From Moheibacter sediminis (GTDB lineage: Bacteria; Bacteroidota; Bacteroidia; Flavobacteriales; Weeksellaceae), in NCBI RefSeq assembly GCF_900176425.1, contig NZ_FWXS01000006.1, positions 124,001-188,000 on the forward strand: 64,000 nt of DNA, in the 5' to 3' direction. The position numbers were made by a program, and so were the translations under genes. The notes beneath the pieces were generated by a model that saw nothing but the letters and a program-made list of their open reading frames with translations, was not told the DNA's origin and did no database searches. Numbering within the stretch: position 1 is the first letter of the stretch; every line of letters starts with the position of its first letter. Of this stretch, positions 8,071 to 15,955 are shown piece by piece.

Positions 8071-8937
8071 TTATTTTCCGATATAAGATTTCAAAATCTT
8101 ACTTCTTGAAGTATGTTTCAATCTGCGGATTGCTTTTTCTTTGATCTGGCGAACGCGTTCACGTGTCAGGTCAAAAGTTTCTCCTATTTCTTCCAAAGTC
8201 ATCGGGTGTGCTCCGTTTAATCCAAAATAAAGACGAATCAAATCCGCTTCTCTCGGTGTCAAAGTCTGCAATGCACGTTCGATTTCGATGCGCAAAGATT
8301 CTGTCATCAACAATCCGTCCGGACTTGGAGATTCACCTGTGTTTAATACATCGTACAAGTTAGAATCCTCACCTTCCACCAACGGTGCATCCATCGATAC
8401 GTGACGACCCGAGTTTTTCATCGACTCTTTTACGTCACTTTCAGACATATCCAAAAGTTCAGAAATTTCCTCTGCTGACGGCGCACGTTCATGTTCCTGC
8501 TCCAATGAAGCGTAAGCTTTGTTGATTTTATTGATCGAACCGATTTTATTCAATGGTAAACGTACGATACGTGATTGTTCCGCCAAAGCCTGTAAAATAG
8601 ACTGACGAATCCACCAAACTGCGTAAGAAATGAATTTAAAACCACGCGTCTCATCGAAACGTTGTGCAGCTTTGATCAAACCTAAGTTTCCTTCGTTGAT
8701 CAAATCGGGTAAGCTCAAACCTTGATTCTGGTATTGTTTTGCAACAGAAACCACAAAACGCAAGTTGGCTTTAGTTAATTTTTCTAAAGCAACTCTATCT
8801 CCGGCTTTGATTCTTTGTGCTAATTCTACTTCTTCGTCTGCTGTGATCAGGTCAACTTTCCCGATTTCCTGTAGATACTTGTCTAATGATGCAGTTTCCC
8901 TGTTGGTTACCTGCTTAGTAATTTTCAGCTGTCGCAT
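8071..8937 (-). CDS. rpoD: RNA polymerase primary sigma factor RpoD (sigma-ABfr type)
   Basis: 288 residues, the size of the Bacteroidota housekeeping sigma factor, which lacks region 1.1 and the long non-conserved region. Region 1.2 ([20 protein letters not shown]), region 2 ([16 protein letters not shown], then [16 protein letters not shown]), region 3 (RLPLNKI...EISELLDM) and region 4 ([33 protein letters not shown]) are complete. It directs core RNA polymerase to the TAnnTTTG promoters seen across the window. Its last 66 nt recur at 7139-7204. Confidence 0.97.
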   Translation of the reverse strand: MRQLKITKQVTNRETASLDKYLQEIGKVDLITADEEVELAQRIKAGDRVALEKLTKANLRFVVSVAKQYQNQGLSLPDLINEGNLGLIKAAQRFDETRGFKFISYAVWWIRQSILQALAEQSRIVRLPLNKIGSINKINKAYASLEQEHERAPSAEEISELLDMSESDVKESMKNSGRHVSMDAPLVEGEDSNLYDVLNTGESPSPDGLLMTESLRIEIERALQTLTPREADLIRLYFGLNGAHPMTLEEIGETFDLTRERVRQIKEKAIRRLKHTSRSKILKSYIGK

Positions 8938-9028
8938 TCTGTATAACTCTCTATTTTAAGTGTAATAAACTATATACGTAAAAACAATGTAAAATGTTAC
9001 ATAATATATTAAATTAATTAAAAGTCAG

Positions 9029-9036
9029 TAGTTTTG
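9029..9036 (+). promoter_or_regulatory. -7 promoter element of the MmcQ/YjbR gene (TAGTTTTG)
   Basis: A perfect TAnnTTTG motif 14 nt before the ATG at 9051. No clear -33 element. Confidence 0.4.
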
Positions 9037-9050
9037 AACTCTAATTTTAA

Positions 9051-9404
9051 ATGATGAACATAGAAGAATTTAGAATCTTTTGTCTCGAAAAACCTGCTGT
9101 TACAGAAGAATTTCCTTTTGGTCCGGAAACGCTGGTTTTCAAAGTAGCCGGGAAAGTTTTTGCGCTGACGGGTTTGGATGAAGTAAATTTCAAAGTAAAT
9201 TTAAAGTGTGATCCTGGTTATGCAGAAGAATTGCGTGAATCCCACGAAGAAGTAAAACCGGGCTACCACATGAACAAAAAACATTGGAACACTGTTGATT
9301 TCGAAGGAAGTTTACCTGAAAAATTATTGAAGAAATTAATTGACCATTCTTATGAATTGGTTGTAAAATCACTCCCTAAAAGCAAAAGAGAAAATCTAAT
9401 CTAA
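9051..9404 (+). CDS. MmcQ/YjbR family protein
   Basis: 117 residues matching the MmcQ/YjbR family (CyaY-like fold): FCLEKPAVTEEFPFGPETLVFKV at the start, then KVFAL, a central VNLKCDP, and GYHMNKKHWNTVDFEG, a family hallmark. Members are often called DNA-binding proteins, but the biological role is poorly defined. Two adjacent ATG codons (9051, 9054) could both start. The 3' end overlaps the convergent membrane-protein gene by 9 nt. Confidence 0.87.
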   Translation: MMNIEEFRIFCLEKPAVTEEFPFGPETLVFKVAGKVFALTGLDEVNFKVNLKCDPGYAEELRESHEEVKPGYHMNKKHWNTVDFEGSLPEKLLKKLIDHSYELVVKSLPKSKRENLI

Positions 9405-9821
9405 GGTCGTATACTTGAAATTGAGCAAAATGTTATTCTTCAAAACATGAATCGTATCGTTGTTTGCTTTTTTCCAAAGAAGGTAAGGCTGTTCGATGTC
9501 GATAAGCGTTCCGCCTGTTTTGGAATGAACAATCAAAGGATTGTAGATAGCAGTGTCCAATTTTAATTTATCTAGGTTATCCCGGATAAATCTATGTTTC
9601 GTCTGAAGGTAATAAGGATCGTTTAACCTTAACAATCCATCATTTTCAACTTTCCATTCGATGTAGTAAGGATTGATGGGCATTGCTTTGTCAACATAGA
9701 TTTTAGAGGTGTTCAAGACAAATCGAACCATCAATATCAAAGCGGCAAAGATGGAAAATACCATCAACCAATAGAAGCGTTTCCACTTACGACTTTCTTT
9801 ATTTCTTTTCTTTTCAGACAA
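9396..9821 (-). CDS. hypothetical single-pass membrane protein
   Basis: 141 residues, family not recognised. A very basic cytoplasmic start (MSEKKRNKESRKWKRF) precedes one transmembrane helix at about residues 17-36 (YWLMVFSIFAALILMVRFVL). The remaining ~105 residues would face the periplasm and look like a small beta-rich domain without cysteines. A TACTTTTG promoter motif lies just upstream. Confidence 0.65.
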   Translation of the reverse strand: MSEKKRNKESRKWKRFYWLMVFSIFAALILMVRFVLNTSKIYVDKAMPINPYYIEWKVENDGLLRLNDPYYLQTKHRFIRDNLDKLKLDTAIYNPLIVHSKTGGTLIDIEQPYLLWKKANNDTIHVLKNNILLNFKYTTLD

Positions 9822-9837
9822 ATTAGGCAGTTTGCCA

Positions 9838-9845
9838 CAAAAGTA
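9838..9845 (-). promoter_or_regulatory. -7 promoter element (TACTTTTG) of the membrane-protein gene
   Basis: A perfect TAnnTTTG on the minus strand, 16 nt upstream of the start at 9821. Confidence 0.4.
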
Positions 9846-9951
9846 ATGAAAACAATTTTTATTAGATTTTAAATTTAATCAGAATTGAAAATTTCTTTGA
9901 ATTCAAGTACTTTCAGTCAAAAATGCAGTGAATTTTCTTGAATAAATTGGC

Positions 9952-9959
9952 TAAATTTG
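9952..9959 (+). promoter_or_regulatory. -7 promoter element of leuS (TAAATTTG)
   Basis: A perfect TAnnTTTG 24 nt before the leuS ATG at 9984. No good -33 match at the expected distance. Confidence 0.45.
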
Positions 9960-9983
9960 CACGTTTAATTTAGAAATATCACA

Positions 9984-12900
9984 ATGCATTACCTACACGG
10001 AGAAATAGAAAGTAAATGGCAGAAATATTGGCAACAAAACCAAACTTTCAAAGCCGAAAACAATTCTTCCAAACCCAAATATTATGTTTTAGACATGTTT
10101 CCTTATCCGTCCGGAGCGGGATTGCACGTAGGACATCCGCTGGGGTACATCGCATCTGATATTTTTTCGCGTTACAAAAGGCTCAAAGGTTTCAACGTTT
10201 TGCATCCGATGGGTTACGATTCTTTCGGATTGCCGGCGGAACAATATGCGATTCAAACGGGTCAGCATCCGGCAGTTACCACAAAAGTAAATATCGAAGG
10301 CGGCGTTGACAAGCAGGGAAATGAAATTGCGGGTTATAGAAAACAATTGGACAGAATCGGTTTTTCATTTGACTGGAGCCGTGAAGTGAGAACTTCCGAA
10401 CCGGATTATTACAAATGGACGCAATGGATTTTCATCCAATTATTTAATTCCTATTATGACAATGATTTGGGCAAAGCGGTTTCCATTAATGAATTAATTA
10501 AAAAATTCGAAAAAGAAGGAAACCTCAAGGTAAATGCAGTTTGTGATGATGATACCGTTCATTTCGCAGCTGAAACATGGAACAAACTTTCCGAAAAACA
10601 ACAGCAGGAAATACTTTTAAAATACAGATTAACTTATCTGGCTGAAGCCGAAGTAAACTGGTGTCCCGCACTGGGAACGGTTTTGGCGAATGATGAGGTA
10701 GTCAACGGCGTTTCTGAACGGGGTGGTAATCCCGTGATTCGCAAGAAAATGACACAATGGATGATGCGCATTACGGCTTATGCAGAAAGGCTTTTGAATG
10801 ATTTGGACAAAATTGATTGGCCACAACCCATCAAAGATGCGCAAACGTATTGGATTGGGAAAAGTAAGGGTGCTTCCATCAAATTTGGAGTAAAAGACCA
10901 CGCTTTGGAAATCGAAGTTTTCACAACCCGTCCTGATACGGTTTTCGGCGTTTCCTATGTGACTTTGGCTCCTGAGCATCCGTTTGTTCCGAAAATTGTA
11001 ACGCAGGACAGAAAAGAATCTGTTTTTAATTACATAGAGCAGACTTCCAAACGTTCAGAGCGTGAACGTATGGCGGATGTAACCAAAATTACAGGTGAAT
11101 TTACAGGTGCGTATGCAGTTCATCCGTTGACCGGAAAAGAAATTCCAATCTGGATTGGCGATTATGTTTTGTCGAGCTATGGAACCGGAGCTGTAATGGC
11201 TGTTCCAGCCGGAGATGAGCGCGATTACAAATTTGCGAAGCATTTCAATTTGCCTATTCCAAACATTTTCAAAGGAAAAGACATTTCAGAAGCGGCTTTT
11301 ATAGAAAAAGAAGGTTTTGAACTGGAAAATTCAGAAGTTTTAGATGGATTAAATTACAAAGATGCCACGGAAAAAATCATTTCCATTTTGGAACAAAACC
11401 ATTTCGGAAAAGGAAAAGTGAACTACCGTCTGCGCGATGCGGTTTTTTCGCGTCAGCGTTATTGGGGCGAGCCTGTTCCTGCTTATTACAAAGATGGTGT
11501 TCCGTATATGATTGAGACAGAACATCTGCCTTTGGTTTTACCGGAAGTGGATGAATATCTACCGACAGAAACGGGCGAACCGCCTTTGGGACGCGCCAAA
11601 GATTGGGCTTGGGATTCGGTTAACAAGAAAGTAGTAAGCATCGATATGCTTCGACAAGCTCAACATGACCCAAGTACTGAGGCCCTTAGAGAAGCAAGAA
11701 ATGAAAATCTTCCTGATGAGCCACATGCTTATGTCGAAGGACAAACGATTTTTCCTTTGGAATTAAATACCATGCCGGGTTGGGCGGGAAGTTCCTGGTA
11801 TTTCATGCGTTACATGGATGCGAATAATGAAAATGAATTTGCATCAAAAGAAGCGATGGATTACTGGAAAGAAGTGGATTTGTACATGGGCGGAAGCGAG
11901 CATGCGACCGGACATTTGCTGTATGCACGTTTTTGGCAGAAATTTTTATTTGATCAGGGAATGGTTCCGACCGATGAATTCGCTAAAAAACTCATCAATC
12001 AGGGAATGATTTTGGGGATGAGTGCATTTGTAAATAGAATAACAGTGGATTATAAAATTGCGGTTTATGATAATTCATTGGAAGAAAAATATAGAAATCA
12101 TCCAACTTTAGAAATAACATCTATGCCGACTTCTATATATATATCGAAAAATATTGAAGCTAACATTGAGAATTATAATGATGTGCTGCTTCAAAAAGCA
12201 ACGAATGATTTTAAAAAAAATATTATTGAAAAATCATCATATGACTCAGAATTTTTGCGATATGAATTTGAATCATTAGGAGCAAATGTTCAAAATATCC
12301 ACGTTGATGTAAGCCTTTTAAAAGATGGTGGAGATGAATTAGACATAGAAAAATTCAAAGCTTGGCGTGAAGAATATGCAGATGCTGAATTCATTTTAGA
12401 AGATGGAAAATACATTTGCGGACGAGAAGTCGAAAAAATGTCCAAATCCAAATACAACGTCATCAATCCCGACGACATCTGCGAACAATATGGTGCGGAT
12501 ACTTTGAGATTGTATGAAATGTTTTTGGGTCCGATAGAGCAGGCAAAGCCCTGGAATACGCAAGGTTTGAGCGGCGTTTATTCATTTCTGAAAAAGTTCT
12601 GGCGTTTGTATCATAGTGGAGAAGGAGAGAATGCTTTTGTGATTTCAGACGAGGCACCGACCAAAGAAGAAATGAAAGTTTTGCACCAAACCATCAAAAA
12701 AGTAGATGAAGACGTGCATAATTTTTCATTCAATACTTCGGTTTCCAACTTCATGATTGCAGTCAATGAATTGACCAAATTGAATTGTAAGAAACGTGCG
12801 GTTTTAGAACCTTTGGCAGTTTTGATTTCGCCTTATGCGCCGCACATCGCTGAGGAATTGTGGCAAAAATTGGGTCATGATAAAAGTATTTCTTTTGCGG

Positions 12901-13124
12901 AATTTCCTGAATTCAATGCGAAATGGTTGGTGGAAGATGCAAAGGAATATCCGGTTTCTTTCAATGGAAAAATGCGTTTCAAATTGGAATTACCGATGGA
13001 TTTAACCAAAGAGCAGATTCAGGAAGCGGTTATGACAGACGAAAGAACAATCAAACAATTGGAAGGAAAAACTCCAAAAAATATTATAATTGTTCCGGGA
13101 AAAATTATTAATATAGTAGGCTAA
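9984..13124 (+). CDS. leuS: leucine--tRNA ligase with two extra insertions
   Basis: 1046 residues, about 100 longer than usual flavobacterial LeuRS (~920-950 from memory). It charges tRNA-Leu and edits wrong amino acids. HIGH-type motif HVGH at residues 48-51; editing domain around residues 290-490 (FTTRPDTVFGVSY, GTGAVMAVPAGDERDY); KMSKS at 818-822; anticodon-binding domain after ~880. Two stretches look inserted: residues 555-572, encoded by a palindromic repeat, and 686-771, an AT-rich segment between AFVNR and IHVDV where relatives have ~20 residues. Both keep the frame, so the enzyme should be functional. Confidence 0.97.
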   Translation: MHYLHGEIESKWQKYWQQNQTFKAENNSSKPKYYVLDMFPYPSGAGLHVGHPLGYIASDIFSRYKRLKGFNVLHPMGYDSFGLPAEQYAIQTGQHPAVTTKVNIEGGVDKQGNEIAGYRKQLDRIGFSFDWSREVRTSEPDYYKWTQWIFIQLFNSYYDNDLGKAVSINELIKKFEKEGNLKVNAVCDDDTVHFAAETWNKLSEKQQQEILLKYRLTYLAEAEVNWCPALGTVLANDEVVNGVSERGGNPVIRKKMTQWMMRITAYAERLLNDLDKIDWPQPIKDAQTYWIGKSKGASIKFGVKDHALEIEVFTTRPDTVFGVSYVTLAPEHPFVPKIVTQDRKESVFNYIEQTSKRSERERMADVTKITGEFTGAYAVHPLTGKEIPIWIGDYVLSSYGTGAVMAVPAGDERDYKFAKHFNLPIPNIFKGKDISEAAFIEKEGFELENSEVLDGLNYKDATEKIISILEQNHFGKGKVNYRLRDAVFSRQRYWGEPVPAYYKDGVPYMIETEHLPLVLPEVDEYLPTETGEPPLGRAKDWAWDSVNKKVVSIDMLRQAQHDPSTEALREARNENLPDEPHAYVEGQTIFPLELNTMPGWAGSSWYFMRYMDANNENEFASKEAMDYWKEVDLYMGGSEHATGHLLYARFWQKFLFDQGMVPTDEFAKKLINQGMILGMSAFVNRITVDYKIAVYDNSLEEKYRNHPTLEITSMPTSIYISKNIEANIENYNDVLLQKATNDFKKNIIEKSSYDSEFLRYEFESLGANVQNIHVDVSLLKDGGDELDIEKFKAWREEYADAEFILEDGKYICGREVEKMSKSKYNVINPDDICEQYGADTLRLYEMFLGPIEQAKPWNTQGLSGVYSFLKKFWRLYHSGEGENAFVISDEAPTKEEMKVLHQTIKKVDEDVHNFSFNTSVSNFMIAVNELTKLNCKKRAVLEPLAVLISPYAPHIAEELWQKLGHDKSISFAEFPEFNAKWLVEDAKEYPVSFNGKMRFKLELPMDLTKEQIQEAVMTDERTIKQLEGKTPKNIIIVPGKIINIVG
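11647..11696. repeat. short palindromic repeat inserted in frame within leuS
   Basis: Imperfect inverted repeat: TGCTTCGACAAGCTCA at the left, TGAGGCCCTTAGAGAAGCA at the right. The left arm is the widespread bacterial interspersed motif CTTCGACAAGCTCA. It is translated as LRQAQHDPSTEALREA inside a LeuRS region where relatives have only a short linker. Confidence 0.65.
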
Positions 13125-13246
13125 TTTTTTTATAACAAATTTAAATTTCAAAATCGAAAAAATTGATTTGCAAAATTTAATTTGGTAACATTTTTGTACT
13201 ATTCAATTCAAGTAATTAAAATATTTATTATCCAATACTAAACAAT

Positions 13247-13510
13247 ATGGAAGCGGAATTTATAGAAAAGGAAGAAGTAATCAACTATCACTTTGCAGAA
13301 GCAAATCCAAAAGACAATCATATCACAAAAGACCAACTGGAACGTGCGGTGCGTTTAGGAAATGAATTCAAATCTAAAACCTACATCACTTTTTTGACGA
13401 ATGAAGGTCCGAAAAGAATCGAAACTACAGTTTGGACTTTGACTGACGAATACATTCAAATCAAAGGTGGTGTGTCAATCCCATTAAAATCATTGATTGA
13501 TATAGACTAA
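13247..13510 (+). CDS. small conserved-type hypothetical protein
   Basis: 87 residues, no named family recognised. Single compact domain: an acidic start, a helix (DQLERAVRLGNEFKSK), then alternating strands (TYITFLTNEG, RIETTVWTLTDEYIQIKGGV) ending in IPLKSLIDID. No signal peptide, membrane segment or cysteine, so probably cytoplasmic. The strand pattern recalls small barrel proteins, but that is only an impression. It stands alone, converging on the DUF4168 gene with a 2-nt gap. Confidence 0.7.
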   Translation: MEAEFIEKEEVINYHFAEANPKDNHITKDQLERAVRLGNEFKSKTYITFLTNEGPKRIETTVWTLTDEYIQIKGGVSIPLKSLIDID

Positions 13511-13512
13511 AT

Positions 13513-13950
13513 TTACCTCAATTTAGTCAGCATTTTTTCAAGTCTCGTTTGCAAAAGCGGGTCTTGTTTTAAGCGTTCGGCAATTGCAGTATAGTCACGT
13601 TTGGTAAGTTCTTGTCTGGCATAAGCTTTTGTCACATCAGATTCTAATTTGTCCTGAATTTTTTCTATTTTGGGTTGGACTTTTTCATATTTGTCAAAGT
13701 CTTCTTCGGGAACATCCGGTTCTATATCAGGATTATTTTTTGTGTCATTGATGGCGTGGTAAACCTCTAAATCCAATTTTTCATCTGCAATGATTTCTGC
13801 CATTTCATTTTGAGCCTTGAGATTCAACTGAACCATCTCTGAATAAGCTTTGGCAAATCTTTGTAGATCATAGTCAGTAACTTCTTGTGCATTTATATTT
13901 GTGAATAAAGAAAGTGCAGTTGAAAAAAGCAGTATTTTAAAATAATTCAT
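13513..13950 (-). CDS. DUF4168 domain-containing secreted protein
   Basis: 145 residues from the ATG at 13948-13950. The upstream extension to 14055 contains a TATATTTG promoter and no family match, so the signal-peptide start MNYFKILLFSTALSLFTNINAQ is chosen. The mature part is charged and helical and has two DUF4168-like halves (YDLQRFAKAYSEMVQLN and the C-terminal TKRDYTAIAERLKQDPLLQTRL). DUF4168 proteins are exported and of unknown function. Confidence 0.82.
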   Translation of the reverse strand: MNYFKILLFSTALSLFTNINAQEVTDYDLQRFAKAYSEMVQLNLKAQNEMAEIIADEKLDLEVYHAINDTKNNPDIEPDVPEEDFDKYEKVQPKIEKIQDKLESDVTKAYARQELTKRDYTAIAERLKQDPLLQTRLEKMLTKLR

Positions 13951-13981
13951 TGTTTTTGTTTTTATATGAACGAAATTTCTC

Positions 13982-13989
13982 CAAATATA
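13982..13989 (-). promoter_or_regulatory. -7 promoter element of the DUF4168 gene (TATATTTG)
   Basis: A perfect TAnnTTTG on the minus strand, 31 nt upstream of the chosen start at 13950. Confidence 0.45.
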
Positions 13990-14097
13990 TTGCCAAATTT
14001 TGGTTTTGAAAAACGATTTAAAATATTGAAGGTCAGTTGATTGTAAAAATGGCATAATTATTTCATTTTACCTTCAGTAATTTTAAAATTAAATTTT

Positions 14098-14490
14098 ATG
14101 AAAATCACAGGAAAAATGTTTGGTACGCTGTTGGGAATTTTGATTTTTTCCTCCTTTGCATTTGTATCATGTAGTAGTGACGATGACAGTCCTGCAGACA
14201 GTGACATCTTTGTAGGTACTTATCGCGGTGACGTTAGTTATAGCAATGGTGAGTCCAATACAAGCGATGAAAACGGGAGAGTTACAGTAGTGAAAGTGGG
14301 TAACAATTATAATTTTGAATTTTCAAATGGAATCCCGTCTATTACGGGAGTAGAATTCGAAAGAGATGGAGAAACTCTAATCAATGTAGGATCAAGTTCT
14401 ATTCAGTACATACGTGTAACTGCATCTACTTTGCAGATTCTTTATACAGAAAATGACAATGATGTTTGGACTGCCAATTGTACGAGATAA
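14098..14490 (+). CDS. small lipoprotein of unknown function
   Basis: 130 residues. The N-terminus ends in a lipobox (FAFVSC, cysteine at 25), followed by SSDDDSPADSD; an acidic stretch after the lipidated cysteine is typical of flavobacterial lipoproteins, and such signals can promote surface exposure. The mature ~100 residues form a small beta-rich domain (FVGTYRGDVSYSNGES, GRVTVVKVGNNYNFEF). Two further cysteines are limited to the end (NCTR). No enzyme motif. A shared terminator separates it from the convergent nuoN. Confidence 0.75.
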   Translation: MKITGKMFGTLLGILIFSSFAFVSCSSDDDSPADSDIFVGTYRGDVSYSNGESNTSDENGRVTVVKVGNNYNFEFSNGIPSITGVEFERDGETLINVGSSSIQYIRVTASTLQILYTENDNDVWTANCTR

Positions 14491-14530
14491 TTATTTAAAA
14501 AATTAATTAAATCTTAGGAATTAAAAATTT

Positions 14531-14562
14531 AAAGCATTTTGCGGAGACGTGAAATGCTTTTT
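14531..14562. terminator. bidirectional terminator between the lipoprotein gene and nuoN
   Basis: AAAGCATTT at 14531-14539 pairs with AAATGCTTT at 14552-14560; a T-rich tract follows on the plus strand and an A/T-rich one in the other direction. It touches the nuoN stop codon at 14561. Confidence 0.65.
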
Positions 14563-15949
14563 ATTTTGCCAAACAATTCAAAGCCATCCATAAAAGATTT
14601 GGATAAACACCTAATGCAATGGTCAATACAGTTCCTGCAATTAATAACAATTGCGTAGTGAATGAAAGTTTAATTGTTTTCTCTTTTGAACTTCTGAAAT
14701 ACATCGCAATAATTACTTTGATGTAATAATAAATGCTCAAAACTGCCAAAACCAAAGCTGCTATCACCAAGATCAAATTCGAAGGGTCACCCATCGCGGA
14801 ACTCAATATCATAAACTTAGCAAGAAAACCTGATGTAAATGGAATTCCCGACAAGGACAACAAAGCAATCGTACTTGCAAAGGCCAATACTGGTGCGCGT
14901 TGAGAAAGTCCGTTGAAATCTTTGTAATCATTTTTAACCTTAGTCAAAGCATAAAACAAAACAACACTCGCCAGACCGTAACTGATAGTATAGAATAACA
15001 ATGCATTTTTAGAAGCTTCGTTGATTTCAAACAATGCAAACATCATAAATCCGGCTTGTACAACAGATGAATAAGCCAACATTCTTTTTACGCTGGTTTG
15101 TTTCAATGCTGAAAAATTACCCAAAATCAAAGTTAAAATGATGATAAAGCTCAATAAATATTGGTAATTGTTAGAAACAATTTCTGAAGTAATTTTAAAT
15201 GCAGACATCACCGTTATGAAGGTCATAAATGCGGCTCCTTTCACAATCGTAATCATGTAAGAAGAAAACACGGTGGGCGAACCGTCATAAACGTCCGGAG
15301 CCCAAAAATGCAACGGAGCAACTGAAACTTTGAAACATAAGGAAAGAATTAATAAAACCCAACCCAAATAATAAATCGATTGGAAATCAAATGCATAAGC
15401 CGTAATGTTTTCGAGTAGGAACGAACCGCTTGCGCCGTAAATCAGTGTGATTCCCATCAACATGATTCCGGTTGAAAATGCTCCCATTAAGAAATATTTC
15501 ACGGCAGCTTCCGTACTTCTCATTCTGTGTTTTGCAGACCCGGCAAGCGCATACAATGGAATCGAAAGGATTTCAATTCCTAAAAACATCAATATTAAAT
15601 TGTTGAATGACGCCAAGACTGCAATTCCCGTAAAGGAAATGAAAATCAAAGCTAAATAATCAGAAACCTGACTTCCGGGTTTAGAGAAATTATAGCGGTT
15701 GACCAAAACATAATAAATTCCAACCACACACAGAATCATGAAAAATGAAATTCTGTAAGGATCGGTTTCGATCATATTCGGATATTTTCCGGCCAAAATT
15801 TCACAACCTTTCAGCTGAAACACAGCTGAAACGATCATCGCTACAAAAAGCAACACAGAAAGTAGGTTCAGATGGCGTTTGTCTTTGAAAAAAAATCCAC
15901 TGAACATGAGTATAATTCCCGATAATGCCGATGTCAATATAATATTCAT
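14561..15949 (-). CDS. nuoN: NADH-quinone oxidoreductase subunit N
   Basis: 462 residues with about 14 hydrophobic helices; an antiporter-like proton channel of the complex I membrane arm. Typical features: RSTEAAVKYFLMGAFSTGIMLMG, the LHFWAPDVYDGSPTVFSSYM loop with functional lysines nearby (FKVSVAPLHFWAPD, FSALKQTSVKRMLAYSS), and GIPFTSGFLAKF. Last gene of the 14-gene operon, 6 nt after nuoM. Confidence 0.96.
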   Translation of the reverse strand: MNIILTSALSGIILMFSGFFFKDKRHLNLLSVLLFVAMIVSAVFQLKGCEILAGKYPNMIETDPYRISFFMILCVVGIYYVLVNRYNFSKPGSQVSDYLALIFISFTGIAVLASFNNLILMFLGIEILSIPLYALAGSAKHRMRSTEAAVKYFLMGAFSTGIMLMGITLIYGASGSFLLENITAYAFDFQSIYYLGWVLLILSLCFKVSVAPLHFWAPDVYDGSPTVFSSYMITIVKGAAFMTFITVMSAFKITSEIVSNNYQYLLSFIIILTLILGNFSALKQTSVKRMLAYSSVVQAGFMMFALFEINEASKNALLFYTISYGLASVVLFYALTKVKNDYKDFNGLSQRAPVLAFASTIALLSLSGIPFTSGFLAKFMILSSAMGDPSNLILVIAALVLAVLSIYYYIKVIIAMYFRSSKEKTIKLSFTTQLLLIAGTVLTIALGVYPNLLWMALNCLAK

Positions 15950-15955
15950 TCCTGA

